Shown: one piece after another, positions 25,987 to 35,266 of the stretch
How the letters are laid out: the number at the start of each line of letters is the position of its first letter
Numbering within the stretch: the first letter of the stretch is position 1
DNA from: Taeniopygia guttata
Taxonomy: Eukaryota > Chordata > Aves > Passeriformes > Estrildidae
Reading direction: 5' to 3'
Assembly (NCBI RefSeq): GCF_048771995.1
Contig: NC_133063.1
Coordinates: 8,010,001 to 8,074,000 of the forward strand
Length of the DNA stretch: 64,000 bases
Program-made: the position numbers and the translations under genes
The notes under the pieces: generated by a model
The model's input: only the letters and a program-made list of their open reading frames with translations
Told to the model about the DNA's origin: nothing
Databases searched by the model: none

Positions 25987-26265
25987 TGCCGCGTTCTTCC
26001 CCTCAAGCCTCATCTTCTCGCCCCCGGCTAGCTCTCCGTGAGGCAGAGAGCAGGCAGGTCTCCAGCACCCTCCGCTGGACCTCTGAAGGCTTTGGAGAGC
26101 GCTGTGTGGGTTTGTAGAGAAGCAGCTGAAATCCCTGCGGTGTAGAGAAAGAAGACAGTCCTCCTCTGGGGGCCAAAATCCTCTTTATTATGTCCCAACG
26201 GGGACCACGCACTGACGAGGATCCAACCAGCCACGTTCCATCCTTAACACCCATTCTAATTTCCC
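25987..26265 (-). mobile_element. ERV LTR fragment (U5-R and start of U3), minus strand
   Basis: It begins on the plus strand with TGCCGCG, the same terminal bases as the LTR at 27343. A tttatt (AATAAA on the minus strand) lies at 26184, 197 bases in; the other LTR has it 205 bases in. Around it both share a ctctgggggc/ctccgggggc block and a gacgag-to-atccaa block. So the two are diverged copies of one LTR family in the same orientation. This copy seems to lose its U3 near 26265, where plus-strand retroviral coding begins. The right border is approximate. Confidence 0.65.
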
Positions 26266-26269
26266 TCCT

Positions 26270-27320
26270 TACAGGCTCGCGCTGACCGAATCGCTACATC
26301 TGCCGGACAGCGATTGGCATTTCGTGACTATTGACACCGAGTCTCCTGGGACCTGGAGGAAACTCCGTTGTAAGTACATCGTCCTTGGGGACACAAAACA
26401 CACGCCTTTAAACATCCATATAGCTCCTTGTATGACACCAGTTAACACAGAGCAATTAGTATTGTGGCTTTATTGTGCTGAGCCGCCCATGTTCCTCCCC
26501 AAGGGCCAGGTTATAGCCCAGGCGATCCCGATCACCGGATCGCCTGTCCTCTCTGAACATCTCTGGAGGAAGAACACGGCCCAAGTATATAAGGTATGTC
26601 AAGCACACATAATGGGGAGGGACAGACCCAGGATGGGCTGCTACCTTTGGAACAGCGACCAGCACAGATGGCTGAATGGCCTGCTTGACACGGGGGCAGA
26701 CGTCACGGTCATTCCCTCTTGGGATTGGCCGTCGCGTTGGGAGTTGCAGGACGTGGCGGGTCAAATTCAAGGTGTAGGAGGGTCCCAATTGGCCAAACAA
26801 TCAAAGAACATCATCAAATTTGAGGGGCCGAATGGGCAATCGGCCTATATACGCCCGTTCGTACTTGATTACATGGAACCTCTGTGGGGTAGAGACCTGA
26901 CGGCCCAATGGGGAGCAAAATTAGAGATACCGACTCCCCAGGTTTTTCAGGCAGCGGTCACTGAGGAGTGTCCTACCAAGAAACTTAATTGGCTCTCAGA
27001 TGTTCCAGTTTGGGTAGAGCAGTGGCTGCTAAAAATACAAAAATTAAAAGCGCTCCAGGATCTCGTGGATGAGCAGTTGGCCAAGGGGAACATCCAAGAA
27101 ACAACATCTCCCTGGAATTCCCCGGTCTTCGTCCTAAAGAAACCAGGGCGAGACAGAGTGGTGGCTCCTCCACGTCCTCCGTGCAATTAACAACATTATA
27201 GAACCTATGGGGTCTCTACAACCAGGAATGCTGTCCCCCACGATGTTACCCCAAAATTGGAATTTGGCAGTTATCCACATCAAGAATTGTTTCTTTCAAA
27301 TTCCCCTACACTATGAAGAT
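26270..27320 (+). pseudogene. ERV pro-pol fragment, class II/beta-like: dUTPase-like remnant, protease, start of reverse transcriptase
   Basis: An open frame from 26324 to 27190 (288 residues) has three parts. First comes a region that vaguely resembles the end of a retroviral dUTPase (to about residue 75), whose earlier part is broken by stops. Next is an aspartic protease with the active-site motif LLDTGADVTVIP (residues about 119-130) and the later LWGRDL motif. The N-terminus of RT follows, with WVEQW, TSPWNSPVFVLKKP and nearby residues typical of class II elements. A frameshift near 27155-27190 moves the RT frame; the next RT block (PMGSLQPG and then the CFFQIPL motif) reads in another frame from about 27190. 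The sequence stops at about 27320, well before the YxDD catalytic site, so no working polymerase is encoded. It reads plus, opposite to both flanking LTR pieces. Confidence 0.85.
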
Positions 27321-27338
27321 GCCCCACATTGGGCGCCA
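27321..27338 (-). other. Retroviral primer-binding site for tRNA-Lys
   Basis: The plus strand reads gccccacattgggcgcca. This equals the 3' end of a vertebrate tRNA-Lys apart from one G-to-A change at a CpG, so the minus strand is a tRNA-Lys primer-binding site. It sits four bases from the LTR start at 27343, the correct place beside a minus-strand 5' LTR. A Lys primer fits the class II pol fragment. Confidence 0.8.
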
Positions 27339-27342
27339 CCGC

Positions 27343-27952
27343 TGCCGCGCTCCCTCCTGGAAGGTGTTGAATCCTGGCTGGCTCTAGCTCTGGAGGGAGC
27401 GAGCAGGTTCCCCAAGCCCTCCTCTGGGCCAATGTCGGGGGCTTCGGAAAGCTCGGGATGGGGCCTTGGTGCCTGGGCGAAAGGCAGGCAAAAACCACAC
27501 GCGGACAGAGATGACAGAAGTGTCCTTCTCCGGGGGCAACAGATCCTTTTATTCTCCCTCAGGGTGAGGGGAAGACGAACGAGAATCCAAACACACAACG
27601 TGATGCCGACCGAAGAAGGCAACTCGGAACGAGCTAACAATCATATAGGGCAGGGGTGGGGAAAACTTGGACCAGTGGGTGAGAGTTGTGGGTGGCTCCC
27701 TGGGGAGGGGTCTTGGAAAGGGGGCCAATAGGGAAGTAGTATGGGAGGGGCCCTGGGCCTTCACCCAATCACCCGACGCCCTAGATGGAAGGTTCTGGAT
27801 GTCGGGGTGGGGCGCCGGATGACTGGCAGGGCTCCTGGGAGGGGATAAGGGAGTGGTTTGGTGGGGTGATTGGGAGTGGCTAGGTGACGGACATGGGTGG
27901 AAAGGCGGGAAGGGATGGGCAGCACCAACTGGGAAGAGGGGAGGGGGGTACA
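27343..27952 (-). mobile_element. ERV 5' LTR, minus strand
   Basis: On the minus strand: U3 with CCAAT-like sites, a TATA-like CCTATATGA at 27650-27642, an AATAAA at 27553-27548, U5, and a CGCGGCA end beside the primer-binding site. About 610 bp if the outer end is the taca at 27949-27952, which is a guess from the TG...CA rule. I see no matching target-site duplication at the outer borders of the two LTR pieces, which fits a rearranged insertion. Confidence 0.7.
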
Positions 27953-30900
27953 TAGAACATACTAAGTATAAATTTGAACAAAAACAGAGAAAACTGACCC
28001 GTACAACCGAAACAGACTGGAACATAAAATAATACACCTCCACATCTTGGGGACCACAAAGCCCACCAGATCATGGGTAAAAGCTGCAACATCATCATAA
28101 GCAGAGATTTGTAAACAAGCCATCCATAAGCAAAGCAGAACTAAGATTAATACTGTGTTGCTGATAAGAATCCTCATGTGAGATACGGATGTCTGATACC
28201 TTTAGTATGTTGCAGAGACATTATGAATGCAGTGGCAGTTTCATGATTGAGATGGGCATATAGAACTGCCAGACTCCTGCAAGAAACAGCACCAGCTCAG
28301 AGTTAGATTTTACAAGGCCAACCATGCTATGGAAGCCACAAAGATGCATGAGTTGGAGCACAATTTCACACTATGCCTTCTTCAGCCTACCAGCAGGCAG
28401 TTCAGTCAGGGATGGTCTCATTCCCTCCTACCTCTGTCCCTGCGCTTCTTCTGTTGTGGACTACCAGGCTACACAGTGTCATGGTTAGACTGGATTAGAC
28501 GTAACATGAAAGTTGAGACTATTCACCCAAGTCTATCTGTCCAAAGACCAGCTGCAACCATGTGGGAATGTGAAGTCATCCAAGAAGCAAAGGCTGTCAT
28601 AAACCTTGGAAGGCCTCACCAAGAATTAGTTAATTATAACAGTAGTTAGTTATTACAAAAATATCCAGAGAATTCCAGATGATTTTCTAGGCTTCAGGTT
28701 CCATATGCTACAGCCAAAGTCTTATTCCTGCCATGTGTCATGAGATGGCAGTGTGACAAAGCCATCTTGGCATATTCAGGGATGCTCTTTGAAGCCAAGT
28801 TTATAATTCAATTAAGTACTAAATTAGCTGGAGAGATCTGAACAGAAAAGCACACACACACATTCATAACTCACACAGACACACGGACACTCCCTCAACA
28901 CATACACCCAAATTTTCTGTGCATTGTGCAGGTACCTCTTCACAAAGAAAGAAATTGCAGCAGGAGGTTACTCGCTCCCTGATGTGTCTAAAGGAGCCTG
29001 GAATGTCTGTGTTCTCAGAACATCTGAAGGGATGCTGCTGGGAGAGCTGTTGGGACTAAATGCCTTAAGCACTCTTTCTCAGAGGAATGACTCGGTTTGG
29101 GAATAACAGGTTTTACATCTCTCATCTCCCCAGTCTGAGACACTGCAGGATTTTAAGCTGGCCAGACAGCTGGGAAGGGTCAGACTCAATATACTGGAAA
29201 GGGCCAGTGAACAGTGCTGCTTTCCATTCACCATGCCCGTGTGCCTCCTCAGGAATGCCTCAGTACAGGAAGAGCTCTCACTCAATCTTTACAGGGAAAT
29301 GGGAGAAGGCTGTGGTAAAATCCCCAGAGTACTTTGGATGGGAGTGCCAGCTGTGGGAAACCTCACTGTAAAATGCTACATAGAAAAACTGCTGCTGTAC
29401 ACTTCCCAGCCCTTGGAGGAGCAGCAAGTCAAAGGAAAAAGAGAAACCTTTTTCACTTAGTCACCTTGACCAAAGTTTTTATCATGGCTCTGCTTGATTG
29501 TTTGTAGAACCATGCTCATACATACCTAAGCATGTAGGTTTAGCTATGAATCAGATTTTTAAACCCAGCAAACTGTGTGTTGGAGGTAATTTGAGGTAAT
29601 CTTGGCATTTGTGCTGCCCATGGAAGTAGAGGACAGGGAAGATTGCAGAGAAGACAAGGGAGTTTCACCAGTGTAGCCTGGCATCTGACCTGCAAATGCT
29701 GCCAAAACATGCTGATTCAGTCAACTACTGTAATTGAAAAAGGCAAACCATATGCTCCCAGCTGCTCTCCCTGCAGCAGCCCTCAGATGTTTTAGGAACA
29801 GAGGTGTATTGGGCTCCTTCAAAGGGTGCAGATAATTCTGATGGATTTTTTTTCTCTGACAAGAGGCACCAGAGCAGCCGTGGCAGAGCAGAAAAGATTT
29901 CCTGCAGGCAATTGTAGTTCTTCAGAAGTACCTCAAAAACCTTGTTAGCTGCTTTGTTAGACATGGAAGAGAAACCTGTGGGTGATGGAGCCATTAGCAG
30001 GGGTTTTATTTCTCTTTTGTCACCCAAGTTCAGGCCTGGTGTGGCCAGTATGCTATATGCAGCACTTGCCCATGCCTTGGGATAAGTTATAGAAAACAAG
30101 GGGGATGTTCTCTTTAGCCCCTACCCCAGTCTCTGAGAAGGATCTTCCTGGAAATGCTCTGGAGGTCATGTTCTTTTCAGACTCCCTGGGAAGAGACTTT
30201 CCTGGAGCTCTGAGAGAGACTGCTCTAAAATGTCAACACAGCACCATTTTACACCCATGGCTTTGTGGTGTTTCAGGACTTTCTACAACATGCCTGAGGA
30301 CAGCCAAAGTTTCCTGGCCAAAATCTGCATTGCATTGGTTTGACACCCCGTCTTCCAGACTGAACTTTGAAATCAGCCAAACTGAATGCAACAGATCTGT
30401 TTTAGCAGTCCCTGAGGAAAAGTCAGCTTGGTCTCCAAGGGTCAAGCCTTCCTGATGTCAAAAGGAATGGTCTGTGGTAGTACCTATGGGCTTCAGGGGA
30501 TTTCTCCCTTGAAAACAACTTTTTGCTGAAATTTTTTCCAAGTCTTTGACTAGGGACGGAGCTGCTGTTTCCTCTACAAGGGATGGTTTCCATGTCCATC
30601 AAAGCTAGGTGTTCAAACAGTTGGCATCTTGTGCTGGCCCCACAATGAATCTTCCCCACTTACAGACACAGAAGTGTAGGGTTGGTGTTAATAAGCAAAA
30701 AATCACAGTATGGTGTTTGGTTGTCAAGTGGGTGCAAGGTCCTCCTCTCACAGATCACCCTTTCCAATTGGCAAATGCTTTCACTGAAGCCCAGACAGCA
30801 GCACCCACCCAAAGGGAGCTGTGTCCCAACTCAGGGTGCAGCTGGCGGCACAGAACCAGATTCCCTGCCTGGAAGGCTTGAGAAGATTCCTGTGATCCTG

Positions 30901-30996
30901 AAGACAAGTCATACCATATGCAGGTACTAGGTAATAAACAAGCATTTAGAGATTCAAGCTGCAGGCTGTGTGTGATAAAGCACATTTAAAACTCTT
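27953..30996. other. 3 kb with no recognised gene
   Basis: A minus-strand frame at 27962-28177 has a hydrophobic stretch that might be leftover retroviral env, but the match is too weak to call. A short CA-rich microsatellite lies near 28850-28890. Nothing else is supported. Confidence 0.45.
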
Positions 30997-31500
30997 CATA
31001 GAATCACAGAATCACAGAATGTTAAGGGTTGGGAGGGACTTTCAGGGTCATGTAGTCCAAACATCCCCCTGCCATGGGCAGGGACACATCCCACTAGACT
31101 GGGTTGCTCGAGACCTTGTCCAGCCTGGCTTTGAACAGTGCCAGGAGGCATCCACAACCTCCATGGGCAACCTGTTCCAGCATCTCACCACCTCCGCAGT
31201 AAAGAACTTCTTCCCAACAACTAACCTACACTTCTCCTGTTTAAATTCGCATCTGTTATTCTCTAGGACTGAACAGCCACAACTTTTTTAGCCTGTCTTT
31301 GCAGGGGGAAGCTTGTAAACTTCACGGCCCTTTCCTGGACTTGCTCCAACAAGTCCACGTCCTTCCTGTGGCGGATCCCGGAGCGGATGCAGAGCTCCGG
31401 GAGGGGAGCAGAGGGGCTGGATCCCCGCTCTGGCTCTGCTGCCCACGCTGATATGGAGGCAGCCCAGGACAGCTTTCCGGGCCGAGACCGCGCTCTGCTC
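30997..31500 (-). mobile_element. CR1 LINE, 5'-truncated, minus strand
   Basis: It starts with the CR1 tail as seen on the plus strand, agaatcacagaatcacagaa, then the typical blocks ccccctgccatgggcaggga, cagcctggctttgaacagtg, gggcaacctgttccagcatc and gtaaagaacttcttcccaac. It goes on through cagcctgtctttgcaggggg, tggacttgctccaacaagtc and ggaggcagcccaggacagct, the more 5' part of CR1 ORF2. The far end merges with GC-rich DNA at about 31500. The 3' two thirds is clear; the last 100 bp is diverged but collinear. Confidence 0.9.
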
Positions 31501-32130
31501 TCCGACACACCGCGATCAATAAACTGGTTTACACGTAGCCAGCGGACACAGCTCCCACCCTGCCCCTACGCTTTTCCGGGGCAATGAGGGCGGTTCCGCT
31601 CCCGTCAGCGCGGCCTTCCCGGGCCTGGCGCGGGCAGCGCGGGCGTGGCGGCGCGCACCGCCCCCGTGTGGGGCACGGGCGAGCCGCAGCCGCGCCGCCC
31701 GCCCCGCGGCCCCGCCGGCGGGACAGCCCCGAGCACCGGCACAGCGCCCACAGCGCAGCCGCTCGGCAGCAGCGGAGCGGGCAGGCGGCTCCCCCCGGCC
31801 GCGGGGCTGCGGGGGGCGGGAGCCTCGGGGCCCCTCTGGGCGTGCCCCGGCAGCGGGCGGCGGTGGGGCCCCGCTCCCCGCGGCCCCGGCGGCGCCATGG
31901 GGCCGCTGCTGTGGCTGCTGCTGGTGCCGCTGGGCTGCGCGGCGTACGAGGTGTACGTGGATGCCCGGCGAGCCGAGCGGCCCCTGCGGCACTTTTGGAG
32001 GAGCACTGGGTTCTGGTAAGCGCGCACCGCCCGGCTGCGGCCCCCGGGCAGGGGCTCTGCGGCCCTCGGCTCGGCCGCGTCCCGCCCTCATCGCCAGGGC
32101 GTGCGGGGCTGCGTTCCGGGGGAACCGAGT
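31370..32130. promoter_or_regulatory. CpG island at the IDUA 5' end (probable promoter)
   Basis: Very GC-rich DNA with many CpGs, in contrast to the AT-rich surroundings. It covers the IDUA ATG and exon 1 and has GC-box-like gggggcgggag upstream of the ATG. No TATA box is evident, as is common for housekeeping lysosomal enzymes. The left edge overlaps the 5' part of the CR1 copy. Long reading frames here on both strands are by-products of GC-rich DNA. Confidence 0.8.
31897..32015 (+). CDS. IDUA: IDUA exon 1
   Basis: The ATG lies in a strong gcgccATGg context. There are 39 codons plus two bases, then a GTAAGC donor at 32016. The split codon TG|C restores the Cys of the RSTGFC motif when joined to exon 2. 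The frame is open upstream to 31645 but has no ATG there, so this ATG is the natural start. Confidence 0.92.
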
Positions 32131-35100
32131 CTCTCCTGGGCTGGCTGCTGTGGGATCAGAGGGCTCTTGCTGCCCCTTGTTGGTGCTGGAGCGGGACCAC
32201 AGTGTAGGTAGGGCGGGATGTGGGATGTGGCCAGTTAATGTGAACTGCCCGAAAAATAGGCCTCGTCTCCGCTTTTCTGACTTGCTCCCTTGAACATGTA
32301 AAGTCCCTCTTCTTCCGCAGCACAGTACATATGTTGATACTCAGAACTCATTTCCCTTTACTTTTCAGTGTTTCCATTGCCATGGCCCCTAAAGGGCCCC
32401 AGGAAAAACTTCGAGAGTTCTAGTACTACCAAACAAAAGACTGATAGTTCTAGGAGTTTGTTCTTCTTGACAGACGTTTTCCAGATGCACCACCAGATGC
32501 AGCCAGTGGGTCAAGTTGACCCAAGTTAGGGGGGAGGTGGTGACCATGCAGAAATTCCTGTATTCTGCTTGTGCTTTCCTTCTTGGAGGAAGCCTGGTCT
32601 TGCTCAGTTAACTGGGATTGGAACGGCCTTTAAGTTTTGTGAGATTACTAAAAGCTTCTAGCAGGCATGAAAGCAAGAGATGGTATATCGCACTGCCATG
32701 CTTGTATTTTACGCTAAAGTGATTATGATCTGCTTCCTTTAGGCACACAGTGGGTTAAGTAACACTTACGTGGAAAAGCGTTCCAATAGGCATGGAATGA
32801 GCACGTGCTTTGGAAAAAGGACTTTGTGCACTTTTTTTATAACGCATAAAGGCCCCCTAAGAAAAAATTTACAAGATTTTTCTTTAGGTTTCCAAGGGGA
32901 GAGGAACAGAACAGGACCTAAAATACATTCTGATGAAGAGAAACGTTAGGGCTTTCAGGATTTTTTATTCTTTCATTGTTTCTTTTTTTGTGAGTTTGTT
33001 TTTTTGTTTTGTTTTAAATTTTTCTTGCAATATTGGGAATCATTAATGAAAATCTGCCTTAAAAATAGTATGTTTAACCCATTTAAACTGCAGCCTACGA
33101 AATACTCATGGTTTTAATTGTGCGAAAAGCTTTGGAAAGCTGCAAACGTGAAAGATGCATGAAGGAAAGACAGAGTAGCGGTAGCAGAGGCAGAGGCTAT
33201 CCATGGGTCAGCAGTTACTTTTTTATAACACTTGGCCAAAACTAGTATTTCTGAAAATCCCTTGAAAGGGCATGCAGTGGCACAACTGAGTTCCAGCTGC
33301 TGAAGCTTCTTTTCTGGGCAAGTGCCCAGCTGTGGATCAGCAGCAGAGAAAACCTGGGAGCAAGGCTTGAAGTTCTTTTGGATGGGCACTTTGCGCTCAG
33401 AACAGAAAAGGACAGATACTGATAGCACCACTAACAGAACCCACCATTCTGTCAGTTTTCATTTGTATCCCATCACAGTTTCTGCAAGATTTCTGTGTAA
33501 CAGGGTGTGAATTTCAGAATGTTAATTCAACATGGACTAAGCAGAAATAATTGTCTTTGCTACTATTGAATGGAAGCCAGTTTGAATTTCAGAGCAGTAG
33601 TAAAGCACTCCATCAGAATCTGATTGTTAATATTGTCCTTATTCACTGGAATAATAAAAAAGACCCAAATGCTCATTACATTTTTTGTAAGAGTAGAGCT
33701 GGTAAGTTATCAGTATCACTTGTGTGACTTGAAGCTATCTTATGGAGATAGTTTTTAAGTGCCTTATATGCTGGTGAAACTGCAGAGGGGGCTGATTTGT
33801 AATAAGCATTATAAATGGATGTGGTTTGTGTAAAGACTTGAACTTTCAGGTAAGGATGCAGGAGATGGGATAATAGATCAACAATATCTCTGTGGTGTCA
33901 AGTTCTTGTCCAGGTGGGGTCAGGTGTTTCTACCTTTGTATGCAGATGGCTGTACAGTAGGAGATTCATTCAGTAGTGCCCTTGGTGGTGGGATGATTAT
34001 ATGGATGGATACAGAGTAAGCAAGGATGACATAAATTACTTTTCCCAGCAGAGTTACAGTCAGCACAAGTCTGGTCGATATCATAGGAGACAGACTACAA
34101 CAGGCAAGGTATAGACTACAACAGTTTTTGACTTAAACAGTTTGTATATAGTGTGTAGTCAAAGCACAGGTCATATCTTGCTGCAGTGTGAAGACTCATG
34201 GATCTATTTTACCAAGCTTTTACCAGTGTTGTTTTATTCTTCTTGTCATAAAAATGCTTTATTGTTCAGAATGTGCACAATACATGGACGTTTAATTAAA
34301 GTCCCTAAGGATGCCCAGACCCAGTGAGCCGTGCAGCATTGAAAGTTCCTGACTTGTGAAGAGTGGAATTGAGATCTCCATCTTGCAGTATTTATCTGTG
34401 GAGATAGGAACAACAGAAATTTGCCACAGTGTAATGTTAATTTCAGTGGAATAAGTAGACATCAAAGTCAAGTTGATATGATTGTTGCTGTAGAGCCTGT
34501 TAAACTGCTTGCAGAATCAAACATAGAAACCTCAAACTGCACGCCCCTGTGCTTTCTAATGCTTAAGGGTTAGCTGAACATGGCTGAAGAATATGAAGGC
34601 TCTAAGTATCTAATTCTGCTTCAAGAAAGTTTAGTAGCATCCACAGCAGAGAAAGAAGCGATGTAATTGCATGAACTTCATCAAGAAGGTTAAGACCATA
34701 TTTTTCTAACTGCAGACATCAGCATGTCTGACTTCCACTGTAAAGCCTTAAAGATAGTGAGCTCCTTTATGATTAGTATCTCAGAGACAAGGCAGCTGTC
34801 ACTGTGTGGTTTCCTCTGGCCATTGTTGCCTGAGATTGCTGTCTGTGCAGCAGTGACTGCTGGCAAGGTTTTCCTTTGAGCATGGTACTGAGATGCACCC
34901 TTGCATTCTACTTTGTATTTCTACTTTGCCAAACAGCGTACAGCCAGTTGGCCCCAAATAACCTGCAACTCTATTTTGCTTTAATCTCATGTTAGACAGT
35001 GCTCCTCAATCCCTGTAGGAATATGCACGTGGTATAGGGATGTACCATAGGAACTTTTGCAATGCCCAGTGGAGCTGTTGTTTAATATTTCACTGTATTT

Positions 35101-35266
35101 CTTTTCTTTCCATCTTTTTCTAAAGCCCTCCTTTACCTCACAACCGTGCTGACCTGTTTGACCTGAGCAAAGACCAAGAGCTAAATCTTGCCTACATTTC
35201 TTCAGTTCCACATGGCGGCATTGAACAAGTTCGGATTCACTGGTTACTGGAATTAGTTGCTCTTAG
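31897..35266 (+). CDS. IDUA: IDUA, alpha-L-iduronidase (first two coding exons; gene continues past the window)
   Basis: This lysosomal glycosidase (GH39 family) removes terminal iduronic acid from dermatan and heparan sulfate. Exons are 31897-32015 and 35126-35266. Together they encode 86 residues plus two bases, of about 650 in the human enzyme. The chain starts with a short signal peptide ([16 protein letters not shown]) and then [20 protein letters not shown], which matches the human mature start ([20 protein letters not shown]). Exon 2 gives [14 protein letters not shown], then [20 protein letters not shown] and [11 protein letters not shown], again collinear with human. The catalytic glutamates lie in later exons. 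I could not find exon 3 up to 64000, so intron 2 exceeds 28.7 kb here. SLC26A1 sits inside intron 2 on the other strand, as in human. Confidence 0.95.
32016..35125. other. IDUA intron 1
   Basis: 3.1 kb between GTAAGC and a TTTTTCTAAAG acceptor. It contains a T-rich tract near 32975-33025 and no recognised exon or repeat. Confidence 0.85.
35126..35266 (+). CDS. IDUA: IDUA exon 2
   Basis: 141 bp between a TCTAAAG acceptor and a GTAAGC donor. It begins with the last base of the split Cys codon and ends with AG of a split Arg/Ser codon. NLAY and HWLLEL are strictly shared with human. Confidence 0.95.

Noticed and set aside
27962..28177. Minus-strand hydrophobic frame right of the ERV, possibly env transmembrane
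   Set aside because: It would need a polypurine tract before the LTR, which is not seen, and the primer-binding site shows that the adjacent LTR is a 5' LTR. Similarity is too weak.
31645..31896. Open frame upstream of and in frame with the IDUA ATG
   Set aside because: It begins at a GTG with no ATG, and the downstream ATG has a strong context followed directly by a signal peptide. An N-terminal extension is not supported.
31516..32091. Long minus-strand reading frame (191 codons) over the CpG island, and a 207-codon plus-strand one at 31584-32207
   Set aside because: Ala/Arg/Gly/Pro-rich frames are expected in GC-rich DNA. They overlap IDUA exon 1 in other frames and resemble no protein I know.
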